From JBBTDV01 sp038042605 (GTDB lineage Bacteria; Bdellovibrionota; UBA1018): a DNA stretch of 37,597 bases. Numbering within the stretch: position 1 is the first letter of the stretch; every line of letters starts with the position of its first letter. Below, piece after piece: positions 15,231 through 24,428 of the stretch. The stretch spans positions 1 through 37,597 of the forward strand of contig CAYHPW010000025.1 of NCBI GenBank assembly GCA_964358645.1, in the 5' to 3' direction. The translations under genes and the position numbers were made by a program. The notes under the pieces are model-generated. The model ran no database searches. It was not told the origin of the DNA and worked only from the letters and a program-made list of their open reading frames with translations.

Positions 15231-16361
15231 TCACCACTGTGATCGCTTAAAAGCAAAAAAAGCGCCAATGGCCATTACAATATTTGGAAGTTGCATAGCA
15301 AGAAGCGGGTTCAACTGGCCTTTTAGCAGCGTTAACGTGGCCCATGTTTGGATTGTCCAATATACCACCAGTATCACCAATGAGGTAATAGCTGCTCCCG
15401 CCCTTACCGACCTGTTACGGAATGACCCAAGACCCATGCCCAAAAAAACAAATATCAATGGACTTATTGCTATCGCATATCTGCGCCAATATTCGCCGCG
15501 CATTTCGCGCCCCTCATAGGAGTCTTTTTGAGTGTTACTTATCCTTTTTAGCAGTTCTTTATGTGTAATCATGTGGGGCTTTAATATGGAATCCGCGGTG
15601 CCTTCGCTTAACCGTAGGAACAACTTGTATTCACCAAAATCTATTTTTTGGTAAGTACTTGTATGCGCCTCGTTCTTATGAATACTTCCGTCGTAAAGCT
15701 TAAGCAAAGCTGCGGCGCTGAGCTCATTCGGGGTTTTAACAGAAACTATTTCTCCAGCATGCGCGACCACAGTGAGAGGGTTTTTCGGCTCACGCTCATC
15801 ATAGATAAACACTTTGCGCAGCTGGTTCGTTCGATTATCAACCTTGTCTGCAAATATCAGTAAGTCAAAAAAACCGGATGTGAACGTACCGGCTTTTATT
15901 GAGCTGACGACTCTTGTGTTGCCAACTTTGATAAGCAGTTCTTTGAAAGTACGTTCCCCTCGCGGTACCCATTCCATATTAAGACATATTGAAAGTACAA
16001 AGACCCCTAGCGCAATAATCGTGGGCGCGATAGCAAGACGGGACATACCAAGGCCGGCTGTCTTCATTGCAACTATTTCGCTGTCTGCTGAAAATCGTCC
16101 GAACGCGGTTAAGATTGAAATAACGAATGCGATGGGCAGAGCTGTTGGAAGAAACGATAAACCAAGCAGCAGTGTCATCTTGAGTAGCGTTGTTCCGGAC
16201 ACTCCATGTATGATGAAGAACTCCGCCAGACGTAGCATTTGGAACATAAGGAAAAGGAAAACAAAAAACAGGAGCCCGCCTAGAAAAGAGCCGATGATTT
16301 CAACGGATATGTAGAAATCCAGTTTTAACGGCCTGAAGAATGCCTGCTTATTAATAGGCAT
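15231..16361 (-). CDS. LptF/LptG-family LPS export permease (YjgP/YjgQ)
   Basis: The 376-residue membrane protein has three N-terminal and about three C-terminal transmembrane helices around a periplasmic beta-jellyroll domain, the layout of LptF/LptG. Family-typical stretches include FLPTALPIAFVISILTAFGR and SDSEIVAMKTAGLGM-like coupling-helix sequence (written here in part: DSEIVAMKTAG), which contacts LptB. The LptBFG ATPase extracts LPS from the inner membrane and pushes it to the LptA bridge. LptF and LptG cannot be told apart by eye, and no second copy or lptB is nearby. Its ATG overlaps the end of the sugar transferase gene by 11 nt, so the two are co-expressed. Confidence 0.88.
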   Translation of the reverse strand: MPINKQAFFRPLKLDFYISVEIIGSFLGGLLFFVFLFLMFQMLRLAEFFIIHGVSGTTLLKMTLLLGLSFLPTALPIAFVISILTAFGRFSADSEIVAMKTAGLGMSRLAIAPTIIALGVFVLSICLNMEWVPRGERTFKELLIKVGNTRVVSSIKAGTFTSGFFDLLIFADKVDNRTNQLRKVFIYDEREPKNPLTVVAHAGEIVSVKTPNELSAAALLKLYDGSIHKNEAHTSTYQKIDFGEYKLFLRLSEGTADSILKPHMITHKELLKRISNTQKDSYEGREMRGEYWRRYAIAISPLIFVFLGMGLGSFRNRSVRAGAAITSLVILVVYWTIQTWATLTLLKGQLNPLLAMQLPNIVMAIGAFFAFKRSQW

Positions 16362-17751
16362 TCTTGTTTACAAAACCTTTCCATAGCGTCATGAACATTA
16401 TTTTCCAATCAAGCATATAAGACCAGTTGCGGATGTAAAAGAGATCACACTCAATCCTGTTATTGAGAGAAGTATTTCCACGCCATCCATTGACCTGTGC
16501 CCAGCCAGTCATGCCAGCTTTGACTTTGTGCCGTAACATATAATGGGGTATTTCATTTCTAAAACGGCTTACGAAGATTGGTCGCTCGGGCCTGGGGCCT
16601 ACTAGCGACATATCACCACGCATGACATTAAAAAGCTGTGGTAGCTCGTCCAGGCTAGTCGTTCTAAGCAAGGACCCTATAGCCGTACGGCGGTTATCGG
16701 AGCTACTAGCCCAGATGGCTCCGGATTTAGTTTCTGCATCGGTCTTCATCGAGCGGAACTTGTACATGACAAAAGTTTTGCCATCCAAACCCATCCTGGT
16801 TTGAGAATAAAAAACGGGTCCCCTCGATGTCAATTTTATGAGTATGGAGGCAAGGAGTATTAGTGGCGATAGCGCAATAAGCCCCAATCCAGATATTATG
16901 AAGTCGGTCATTCTTTTTGCTATCGCCCCCCAACCGTCAAGGGGCGAGTCATTTAGATTAACCAGAGGCAATCCATCGAAGTCCTCGATTTCACAGCCGA
17001 GAGTCACAAATTCGTGGATATCAGGCACGAGCTGCATATCTATAGTCTCGTCTTTTAATTCAGCAAGTATGCTGTCTAGTTCACCATATTGTGACCGCGG
17101 CAGGGCTATCAGTAGTTTGTCCGCCCTTGTTTTACTGATGATTTCATGTATCTGCCCGAAATGCCCTATCACAGGTTTTTTAGCCACGCTGGTGACGTGA
17201 GAATTCTCGTTCGTGATTATGCCAACAACACGCAATCCCAGTTCGGGGAATTTATCCAATTTCGTCGTTAATGTTTCAACAGCCGGTCCTTCACCGACCA
17301 TCAACACATGGCGCAGGTTGAAGCCCTTCCTCCTAATCGAGCGGAGCGCGTTTCTCAGTGAAAGGCGGAACACTATCAGCAAGAATCCGCCGAAGACGCC
17401 GAAGTAGGCCATTACTGCCCTGGAGTATTTATATTCGCTGAACATGTAAGTCAGCGCGATAAAAAATAATATGGACACTATGTGTGCGCGTAAAATTAGA
17501 TGAACCTCATGCGTTCTCCGCAACATACGTTTTGATTGGTAAACTTTCATGGCGGAAAAAACAGTGGTCCACAAAATCGCTACAAGAGGGGTCAGTGCCG
17601 CGTAATTGGAAAATTTCGGAAACCCTTTTTTCACTTCGATTATGGGGATCTGAAATCGCAACCAATAAGAAGTCAGCCATGCGGCACTTATGACGCATAT
17701 ATCAATGAATCTAAACATTCCTCCTACGATGTGGTGATACCTCTTCAACAT
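16351..17751 (-). CDS. Undecaprenyl-phosphate sugar-1-phosphate transferase (WcaJ-like)
   Basis: Polyprenyl glycosylphosphotransferase that starts glycan synthesis by moving hexose-1-phosphate from a UDP-sugar to undecaprenyl phosphate. The 466-residue protein has an N-terminal membrane bundle (about 1-125), a Rossmann-like CoA-binding region, then a membrane hairpin and the C-terminal catalytic domain. The catalytic domain shows GPVFYSQTRMGLDGKTF, YKFRSMKTDAE, SLDELPQLFNVMRGDMSLVG followed by PRPE, and KVKAGMTGWAQVNGWRG. The length and layout fit the WcaJ (glucose-1-P) family, though galactose cannot be excluded. It forms an operon with the LPS export permease and is divergent from pepA with 50 bp between. 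Confidence 0.93.
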   Translation of the reverse strand: MLKRYHHIVGGMFRFIDICVISAAWLTSYWLRFQIPIIEVKKGFPKFSNYAALTPLVAILWTTVFSAMKVYQSKRMLRRTHEVHLILRAHIVSILFFIALTYMFSEYKYSRAVMAYFGVFGGFLLIVFRLSLRNALRSIRRKGFNLRHVLMVGEGPAVETLTTKLDKFPELGLRVVGIITNENSHVTSVAKKPVIGHFGQIHEIISKTRADKLLIALPRSQYGELDSILAELKDETIDMQLVPDIHEFVTLGCEIEDFDGLPLVNLNDSPLDGWGAIAKRMTDFIISGLGLIALSPLILLASILIKLTSRGPVFYSQTRMGLDGKTFVMYKFRSMKTDAETKSGAIWASSSDNRRTAIGSLLRTTSLDELPQLFNVMRGDMSLVGPRPERPIFVSRFRNEIPHYMLRHKVKAGMTGWAQVNGWRGNTSLNNRIECDLFYIRNWSYMLDWKIMFMTLWKGFVNKNAY

Positions 17752-17801
17752 ATCTCTTACCTATGTTAATTAAAGCTTCTCCTAAAAAAAGAACATAATA
17801 T

Positions 17802-19349
17802 ATGTGGAAAATACCATTGTTAGAAATTCGGTTTATCAGTTCTAAAGTATCCGCGCAAACATCGGCAGTTGATACGGATGTGGTCGCAGTTTACCAGGAT
17901 AGCACGAAGAAAGCAGCCACCCCAGGTGGGCAATACGCCGCTTTAGTCGGGCGCCTGCGTAATAATGGATTTTTTACCGCAGCACACGGTCTGGCGCAAT
18001 ATTTGAGATTTGGCGGCAAGAACACCGCTTCCGACTGCATGTTCGTTGGTTTGGGTCAGGCAAACGATGTTTCTATTGAAAAAATCCGGGCAGTGGGCGG
18101 TCACGCTTGGACAAAACTTAAATCCAACAAAAGCAAGAGCGCAGCGTTTGATATCGACAGCCTATTCAGCGCACGCGGGGTACCATCCCATTTGGCGCAG
18201 ATTGATTTGGCTGTGGCCTTTATAGAGGGACTGCTCTTTGGCGCATACGAGTACCAGACACATAAGACAAAACAAGATGACAGTCACGACAGCGGTCCTG
18301 CAAAACTTATATTAATGACAAAAAACAGCGGTTTGAGGCTGCAGTTGGAAAAAGAGGTGCCTCTAATCAAAGCAGCCGCTGAGGCGCTGAATATTACTAG
18401 GGATTGGTCTAATGAGCCTTCAAATTACGGTACACCTGAATTTTTCTCGGCTAAAGCCAAGAAGCTGGCGTCAGAATACGGGCTGAAGTGTACAATTCTT
18501 AACGAACGCGATGCCGCTAGACAAAAAATGGGTCTATTCCTGGCTGTGGGGCAGGGTGCGGAAAGAGAAGGCCGTGTAGTTGTTTTGGAATATATGCCTA
18601 AAGGCAAAATTCGCTCTAAAAAGAAGACGGTCGCATTGGTCGGCAAAGGAATAACTTTTGATAGCGGCGGTATATCCATAAAGCCATCTCTCAGGATGGA
18701 AGAAATGAAGCATGATATGACTGGCGCCGCTACTGTTCTTGGCGCTATTCTTTTGGCCGCCCGCCTACGGGTGCCTAACAGGGTCGTAGCGGTCATGGCT
18801 TTTACGGAGAACATGCCTGATGGCAAGGCCATCCAACCTGGCAACGTGGTAAAAGCCCGTTCCGGAAAAACGGTGGAAATAATTAATACCGATGCAGAGG
18901 GGCGGCTGATACTTGCCGATGTGCTTGATTATGCCCATGACTTCAAACCGGATGCTATTATCGATGTTGCAACGCTGACTGGGGCTGTTTCAGTCGCACT
19001 CGGAAAATATTGCTGCGCGGTTTTAGGGAATGACGATTCGCTTATCGATGCCATACGGCGGGTAGGAAACGAGAATGGCGAGAGAATCTGGCAGCTTCCA
19101 TTGTACGATGATTATTTTGATGATCTAAAGTCAGACACGGCGGATATGAAAAACTCAGCCAATGACGCTCACGGCGGCACCATACGTGGCGCGATTTTCC
19201 TTAAGCAGTTTATAAGAAAGGGCATGCCTTGGGCACATTTGGATATAGCCGCGACTTCCAGCAACCTTGGCCATATCCCATATTATCCGAAGCGCGGCGC
19301 AAGCGGCGCATATGTGCGGACATTGGCGAAATTAATAGCGGATTTTTGA
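17802..19349 (+). CDS. pepA: Leucyl aminopeptidase (M17 family)
   Basis: Cytoplasmic two-zinc aminopeptidase releasing N-terminal residues from peptides. The metal-binding and catalytic motifs are complete: VGKGITFDSGG with Lys282 and Asp287, and the family signature NTDAEGRL at residues 362-369. The spacing between Lys and Asp matches E. coli PepA. Length (515) is normal. The N-terminal part is more variable, as usual in M17. Only a weak AAAGAA precedes the ATG. E. coli PepA also binds DNA and regulates carAB, but nothing here shows that for this protein. The gene is followed 2 nt later by asnS. Confidence 0.95.
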   Translation: MWKIPLLEIRFISSKVSAQTSAVDTDVVAVYQDSTKKAATPGGQYAALVGRLRNNGFFTAAHGLAQYLRFGGKNTASDCMFVGLGQANDVSIEKIRAVGGHAWTKLKSNKSKSAAFDIDSLFSARGVPSHLAQIDLAVAFIEGLLFGAYEYQTHKTKQDDSHDSGPAKLILMTKNSGLRLQLEKEVPLIKAAAEALNITRDWSNEPSNYGTPEFFSAKAKKLASEYGLKCTILNERDAARQKMGLFLAVGQGAEREGRVVVLEYMPKGKIRSKKKTVALVGKGITFDSGGISIKPSLRMEEMKHDMTGAATVLGAILLAARLRVPNRVVAVMAFTENMPDGKAIQPGNVVKARSGKTVEIINTDAEGRLILADVLDYAHDFKPDAIIDVATLTGAVSVALGKYCCAVLGNDDSLIDAIRRVGNENGERIWQLPLYDDYFDDLKSDTADMKNSANDAHGGTIRGAIFLKQFIRKGMPWAHLDIAATSSNLGHIPYYPKRGASGAYVRTLAKLIADF

Positions 19350-19351
19350 AT

Positions 19352-20674
19352 ATGACCCAAGAACGTTTTTTTATTGAAAATGCGAAAGATTTTGACGGTC
19401 AAGTCGTCACCGTCAAGGGATGGATTTATAACAAGCGCAGTTCGGGGAAGATAAAATTCCTCGTTATCAGGGATGGCACCGGTCTTATTCAGGGGGTGCT
19501 TTTCAAAGGGGAGTGCGATGAGGCCGCGTTTAGTGATTTTGAAAAACTGACGCAGGAATCATCAATTGAGGTAACAGGAAAAATTCGGAAAGAGCCACGC
19601 TCACCCGGCGGGTTCGAGCTGAGTGTACAATCCCTGCGAATAGTGAGCATTGCGGAGCCTTTCCCTATTTCACCCAAAGAGCATGGCGTGGAATTTCTCA
19701 TGCAGAACAGGCATCTTTGGGTCCGCAGCACGAAACAGTGGGCAGCACTTCGCATAAGGTCTGAAGTCATAAAAACGATTTGCGAATTTTTTGATAATCG
19801 TGGTTTCGTACGTTTCGATGCGCCGATCTTAACCCCTAGCGCTTGTGAGGGTACGTCCACGCTGTTCATGACACAGTATTTTGACGAGAAAGCTTATCTC
19901 ACGCAATCGGGGCAGCTTTACGGCGAAGTAGGTGCAATGGCGTTCGGAAAGATATATGTGTTCGGGCCAACATTCAGGGCGGAGAAATCAAAAACGCGCA
20001 AGCACCTGACGGAATTCTGGATGGTCGAACCAGAAGTAGCGTATGCTGATCTTGAAGACAACATGAAGCTTGCGGAAGAATTCACCGAATATGTGATCCA
20101 AAATGTTTTATCCCGCCGCGCGCATGAACTCCAAACCCTTGAGCGTGATTGTACGAAACTAGATTGCGTGCGAGCTCCGTTCCCGAGAATTTCATATGAC
20201 GAGGCAATAAAGATCCTGGAGAAACGAGGCGTTCCTATTGCATGGGGTGAGGACTTCGGCGCGCCACACGAAGCCGCACTTGGCGATGAATTCGGAAAAC
20301 CGGTTTTTGTCCACCATATGCCTGCACAGATAAAGGCTTTCTACTTCAAACAGTCGGATACCCTGGGAGGGCCGGCCACCGCCGGTACCGGACGTTATGC
20401 GCTCGGGTGTGACCTTATAGCTCCTGACGGCTATGGAGAAATCATCGGTGGCGGACAACGTGAGGAAAATGCGGAAACACTCCTGCGGCGGATTGCTGAA
20501 CACGGTTTAAGGGAGCAGGATTACTCCTGGTACGTGGATCTCAGGCGCTATGGCTCGGTGCCTCACAGCGGTTTTGGTCTTGGCGTGGAACGGACAGTGG
20601 CTTGGATCTCCGGTGTAGAGCATGTCAGGGAAACTATCCCGTTCCCACGCATGCTTAATACGCTTAGGCCCTAA
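19352..20674 (+). CDS. asnS: Asparaginyl-tRNA synthetase
   Basis: Class IIb synthetase that charges tRNA-Asn. It has the N-terminal OB-fold anticodon-binding domain (about 10-100, TVKGWIYNKRSSGKIKFLVI) and the class II core. Motif 2 is FRAEKSKTRKHLTEFWMVEPE, given here in part as FRAEKSKTRKHLTEF, and motif 3 is GFGLGVERTVAWISG. The ending HVRETIPFPRMLN is like Bacillus-type AsnRS, shorter than the E. coli form; the product is 440 residues. I start at the ATG at 19352, 2 nt after the pepA stop, since the first residues MTQERFFIENA fit the domain start. The frame stays open into pepA but that part is not family sequence. Confidence 0.94.
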   Translation: MTQERFFIENAKDFDGQVVTVKGWIYNKRSSGKIKFLVIRDGTGLIQGVLFKGECDEAAFSDFEKLTQESSIEVTGKIRKEPRSPGGFELSVQSLRIVSIAEPFPISPKEHGVEFLMQNRHLWVRSTKQWAALRIRSEVIKTICEFFDNRGFVRFDAPILTPSACEGTSTLFMTQYFDEKAYLTQSGQLYGEVGAMAFGKIYVFGPTFRAEKSKTRKHLTEFWMVEPEVAYADLEDNMKLAEEFTEYVIQNVLSRRAHELQTLERDCTKLDCVRAPFPRISYDEAIKILEKRGVPIAWGEDFGAPHEAALGDEFGKPVFVHHMPAQIKAFYFKQSDTLGGPATAGTGRYALGCDLIAPDGYGEIIGGGQREENAETLLRRIAEHGLREQDYSWYVDLRRYGSVPHSGFGLGVERTVAWISGVEHVRETIPFPRMLNTLRP

Positions 20675-20684
20675 GAGACTACTC

Positions 20685-21149
20685 ATGCCGTATGATCTGC
20701 ACGTAGTCCTTGTAGAACCTGAAATTCCGCAGAATACAGGATCAATTGGCAGGCTATGCCTCGCCACCGGTTCAACATTACATCTTGTCGAGCCGCTTGG
20801 ATTCGAAATCACTGACGCCAGGCTTAAAAGAGCCGGCCTTGATTATTGGGAGCATTTAAAAGTCATTTATCATAAATCCATAAGTGAATTACTTAATGGC
20901 TTGTGTTTAGAAACACCGAAGGTTTTTTTCTCTAAAAAGGCTGGCCGTACTTTGTTTGAGCAAGTGTTCCTACCGGGGTCTTATCTTTTCTTCGGAAAAG
21001 AAACTTTCGGTTTACCGGATGAAATCGTCAATACATATTCATCAGAGACCGTTAGGATACCGATGTATGATGCGCGTGTTCGCTCATTGAATCTTGCAAA
21101 TTCAGTAAGTATCGCGGTGTATGAGGCCATCAGGCAAATTGGGACTTAG
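20685..21149 (+). CDS. trmL: tRNA (cytidine/uridine-34-2'-O)-methyltransferase TrmL
   Basis: SPOUT-fold SAM methyltransferase that modifies the wobble ribose of some leucine tRNAs. The three SPOUT motifs are clear: VLVEPEIPQNTGSIGRLC at the N-terminus, LFFGKETFGLPDEIV in the middle, and RIPMYDARVRSLNLANSVSI near the C-terminus, where the knot binds SAM. The 154-residue length is typical for TrmL. I use the ATG at 20685, 10 nt after asnS. It ends the pepA-asnS-trmL operon and its stop overlaps that of the convergent thioredoxin-fold gene by 4 nt. Confidence 0.93.
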   Translation: MPYDLHVVLVEPEIPQNTGSIGRLCLATGSTLHLVEPLGFEITDARLKRAGLDYWEHLKVIYHKSISELLNGLCLETPKVFFSKKAGRTLFEQVFLPGSYLFFGKETFGLPDEIVNTYSSETVRIPMYDARVRSLNLANSVSIAVYEAIRQIGT

Positions 21150-22135
21150 AGCGAGAATCTAAATCCAAAAACAGCTAAGGGTGCGTGCTTCGTCGTAGGT
21201 GTGCGCAGGGTCACCTGCTTATGAGCCGGATCGAGGTTCCTTAACAAATGATAAACGCCAGCAACACTGATTTTTGCTATTGTCCTGCCTTCCTCATCAA
21301 CAGACAGGCTTTCTCCATGGTAGTCTTCGCCAACCGGAAGACCATCTAATTCTACCATGAGCTTCACCGGTTCTATAAGTTTTGAATATGATTTTGCCAC
21401 CACGGAAAATCGTGGGTAAGCGCTTTCAAATTTCAAAACCGCTGCGGAATCTGAAATGATAATGGCTTCCTCGTTTTGTTCAAATTTTGGTGATATGTCG
21501 ATTTCAGAAAAGTTCGCCCGGTTGTCCGTGGCTTTTTTGCCGAACTCAACTTGTTTGATATCACGGCCCAAACCTGCAAGATCAGCTATAACCGGCAGGA
21601 GGGGTAATCCAGGATCGGTATCACGCAGAAATTTATGTATCTTGATCTCCAATCCGTCCGCCCAAGAGGGTCCATCATGTTCAATAAGAGTCTCGCCATT
21701 TTTCAATAACAATGCTCTTGGAAAATCATTGACGCAAAAACCACCACATATCAACCCATCAATATCAATGACTAGCGGTAGCTGGTTCTTCTGCTCCTTG
21801 AATGCTAATCGTTCTTCAGACGTGCCTTTGTAATATTCATTGTAAGGCGGTTTGATAACGCCAAGAAAACCCATATTGTATGGACCATAACGCTTGAACC
21901 ATTCGCGCAGCAGATTAATGGCGTCTAGACCTGAAAAGGTGGTTGGATCCAGAAAAACAATGAACCAAGGTTTTTTGTTAAACTCCTGATCCAGGGGATG
22001 AACTGAAATTTTTTTCTCATCCCTTATACCAACGAGCAGCGGCTCAGAATTGAACCAGGAATTATAAAGCGCTTTCTTTGCTAGAGTAATGGCCTCTTGC
22101 GTGGTTAATGGTTTTTCTTTCATTCGCCAGATCAT
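21146..22135 (-). CDS. Thioredoxin-fold protein lacking CxxC, with DipZ-C-like second domain
   Basis: The 329-residue protein has no signal peptide. Residues 50-175 look like a TlpA/DipZ-type thioredoxin fold: a PWFIVFLDPTTFSG strand-helix, EWFKRYGPYNMGFLGVI, LPLVIDIDGL, and a likely cis-Pro at 139 (NDFPRALLLKNGETL). At the place of the redox CxxC it has DPTTFSG (63-69), so disulfide chemistry is not expected. Residues 210-329 resemble the beta-sandwich after the thioredoxin domain in DipZ proteins (VKLMVELDGLPVGEDY, YHLLRNLDPAHKQVTLRT, then FGFRFSL). Its ATG overlaps the MFS stop (ATGA), with a GGAAG site 8-9 nt upstream. The fold call rests on pattern reading; the role is unknown. Confidence 0.6.
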   Translation of the reverse strand: MIWRMKEKPLTTQEAITLAKKALYNSWFNSEPLLVGIRDEKKISVHPLDQEFNKKPWFIVFLDPTTFSGLDAINLLREWFKRYGPYNMGFLGVIKPPYNEYYKGTSEERLAFKEQKNQLPLVIDIDGLICGGFCVNDFPRALLLKNGETLIEHDGPSWADGLEIKIHKFLRDTDPGLPLLPVIADLAGLGRDIKQVEFGKKATDNRANFSEIDISPKFEQNEEAIIISDSAAVLKFESAYPRFSVVAKSYSKLIEPVKLMVELDGLPVGEDYHGESLSVDEEGRTIAKISVAGVYHLLRNLDPAHKQVTLRTPTTKHAPLAVFGFRFSL

Positions 22136-23544
22136 TTGGGCTGCTTCCGTGGTTTGCGTGGTTGCCTGTAAAGCGAAGCTATCATCGCTCCAATACCTAG
22201 AATGCCTGCTACAAAATGTGCAAAATGTATGGACTCAACAAAGTTCCCGCCGGTGTTGTCCATTTTCCATGTGAAAAGACTTGTGGCCAAACCTGTCCCG
22301 ATTACCATTCCCAAATTTCTTACGGTAGCCAGCAGCGCCGATGCGACTCCAAGTTTTTCCAAAGGTACTGCTCCCATTATGGCGCTGTTATTTGGAGATT
22401 GGAAAAGACCGGTTGCAAGCCCAATGGATCCGAGAGCCAACACGATCCCGGCATGGCTGATATTTTCATGAATTCCAAGTCCAAATACCCCCGCCATGGC
22501 AAGCAGACCCACCGATCCAATAAATGCACCTATGAAGCTCAGGCCTCTTGTGCCCATGCGGTCAGACAGTCTTCCGCTTATAGGTGCAACGATAAAAATC
22601 GCAACAGGTATGGCTGTCATAAATAGCCCGGCTTTATGTGTGGCAAGATGCAGTGCTTCTTCAAGGAAAAAAGGCATCAGAACGAATACCGACGAAAAAG
22701 ACACGAATGTCAGAAAGCTCGCTAGATTAGCAGTCCAAAAAGTCCTGATCTTAAGAAGTGAAAAATCAAAAAGCGGGGAGCTTGCTTCCGATTCAACTTT
22801 AATGAATACAGCACCAAACAATATGGCCACTGCCAGCATCGTCCAACGTGAAATCTGAATTGGTCCGCTGCCGGAAATTGAAACAATGAGCGGGTCAAAA
22901 GCAGCTATGAGCGCAAGCAAGATAATACATTGAAGAAATGTCCCGACCCAGTCAAAAGAGGAAATCACGCGGCGCGGAGGATCTTTCGGCAGATAATGCT
23001 GCGAAATAGCTAGGGCAACGATACCTATCGGTATGTTCACCCAAAAAATGCTAGGCCAGGTGAATTTACTGATTAAGAATCCACCGACAGCCGGGCCCGA
23101 AAGCAAACCCGCGCTTACGACCATAGCCAAAGTACCAAGTGCAGCGCCACGTTCTTTGGACGGAAAATATGCCGTTATTATCGCTGGACCGTTTGCCATT
23201 AACATAGATACACCTATGGCTTGGACGGCCCTTGCCAAAATCAGCCAGTCTAGTTTTGGCGACATGGCACAAAAAAATGATCCTATCGTAAATATCACAT
23301 ATCCAGATTGGAATACTCTTTTCCTGCCAAGCTGGTCAGAGAGTTTGCCGAAGGGGAGTAAAAGGCAAGTTATTACCAAAAGATAAATAATAACCACCCA
23401 TTTTGCCTTATAAAGATTTGTCGCAAGGTCTTTTGTCAGCGTGGGGAGCGCTATGTTGACAATACTGGAGTCCAGCGTAGCCATGAATGTGCCACACGCT
23501 ACCGATGCAAGAACCCACCATTTGCTTGATGATATTTCATTCAT
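22132..23544 (-). CDS. MFS drug/solute exporter, DHA2 (EmrB/QacA, 14-TM) family
   Basis: The 470-residue integral membrane protein has the DHA2 pattern. SIVNIALPTLTKDL follows the first helix, GKLSDQLGRKRVF is motif A in the loop after TM2, and LARAVQAIGVSMLMANGPAI followed by GPAVGGFLI covers the TM4-TM5 antiporter motifs. Hydrophobic segments total about 14. It probably exports drugs, metabolites or envelope precursors by proton antiport. No MarR/TetR regulator or EmrA-type adaptor is beside it. It is co-translated with the CxxC-less thioredoxin-fold gene and is divergent from the transketolase genes (76 bp between starts). Confidence 0.92.
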   Translation of the reverse strand: MNEISSSKWWVLASVACGTFMATLDSSIVNIALPTLTKDLATNLYKAKWVVIIYLLVITCLLLPFGKLSDQLGRKRVFQSGYVIFTIGSFFCAMSPKLDWLILARAVQAIGVSMLMANGPAIITAYFPSKERGAALGTLAMVVSAGLLSGPAVGGFLISKFTWPSIFWVNIPIGIVALAISQHYLPKDPPRRVISSFDWVGTFLQCIILLALIAAFDPLIVSISGSGPIQISRWTMLAVAILFGAVFIKVESEASSPLFDFSLLKIRTFWTANLASFLTFVSFSSVFVLMPFFLEEALHLATHKAGLFMTAIPVAIFIVAPISGRLSDRMGTRGLSFIGAFIGSVGLLAMAGVFGLGIHENISHAGIVLALGSIGLATGLFQSPNNSAIMGAVPLEKLGVASALLATVRNLGMVIGTGLATSLFTWKMDNTGGNFVESIHFAHFVAGILGIGAMIASLYRQPRKPRKQPK

Positions 23545-23620
23545 TATTAAAAACGTGCTTCTCCAGTAGTCTCATGGTTGATAAGCTATATTTTGCCCAT
23601 AAAGCATAGAAAAGACAAAG

Positions 23621-24427
23621 ATGTCTGACGAAAAACTAAAAACTATAGCAAAAGAACTACGTATCCTGATTATTGAAATGCTATCCGAAGCCAGTTCTGG
23701 CCACCCTGGCGGGAGTCTTTCTACCGTCGATATTATGACGGTACTATGGTTTCACGAAATGCGCAGGCCAAATGGTGATCGTTTTATACTTTCCAAAGGA
23801 CATGCTGCGCCGGCTTTGTATGCTGCTTTGGCAAAGTGCGGTTTAATCAATATTGAAGAAATCAAGACACTACGCAAGTTAAACAGCCGGCTGCAGGGTC
23901 ACCCTGATCGTGTAAGGTTGCCGATTGTGGAAGCCTCCACCGGATCTTTAGGTCAAGGACTATCGGTTGCCCAGGGAATCGCGATGGGAACCAAAATGTC
24001 AGGTGAAAAATCACGCATATACTGTGTAATCGGTGATGGTGAGAGCCAGGAAGGGCAGATATGGGAAACGGCAATGTCAGCGCCGAAATTTAAGTTATCA
24101 AATCTCTGTGTTATTTTAGATTATAACAAAGGGCAGATTGATGGACATGTCGCCGATGTAATGCCTATTGAGCCTGTAATCGAAAAATGGCGGGCCTTCG
24201 GGTGGCATACCATTGAAATAGATGGCCATGACATCAGGCAAATACGTGAGGCATTTGGAGAAGCACGGGAACTTCAAGAAAAATGCAGCATAAAACCAGT
24301 TTTTATTTTAGCCAACACGGTTAAGGGTAAAGGTGTGCCGTTTATGGAAAATAAAATCGAATGGCACGGCGTGGCTCCAACGCCTGAGCAAGCTAGAGAG
24401 GCCATAGCGGCAATAAAGGGAACTTGA
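23621..24427 (+). CDS. Transketolase, N-terminal subunit
   Basis: This 268-residue protein is the thiamine-diphosphate-binding half of a split transketolase. SSGHPGGSLSTVDIM (about 26-40), SKGHAAPALYAAL, GSLGQGLSVAQGIA and the ThDP/Mg motif GDGESQEGQIWE are all present. In such organisms the enzyme is a heterotetramer with a separate C-terminal subunit, found in the next gene (1 nt gap between stop and start). It interconverts sugar phosphates in the pentose phosphate pathway, supplying ribose and erythrose-4-phosphate. The start is an ATG without a strong Shine-Dalgarno. A TTGATA -35-like hexamer lies upstream at about 23580 but its -10 is poor. Confidence 0.95.
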   Translation: MSDEKLKTIAKELRILIIEMLSEASSGHPGGSLSTVDIMTVLWFHEMRRPNGDRFILSKGHAAPALYAALAKCGLINIEEIKTLRKLNSRLQGHPDRVRLPIVEASTGSLGQGLSVAQGIAMGTKMSGEKSRIYCVIGDGESQEGQIWETAMSAPKFKLSNLCVILDYNKGQIDGHVADVMPIEPVIEKWRAFGWHTIEIDGHDIRQIREAFGEARELQEKCSIKPVFILANTVKGKGVPFMENKIEWHGVAPTPEQAREAIAAIKGT

Positions 24428-24428
24428 A

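Noticed and set aside
19229..19351. Upstream extension of asnS into pepA
   Set aside because: Not family sequence; the OB fold begins shortly after the ATG at 19352.
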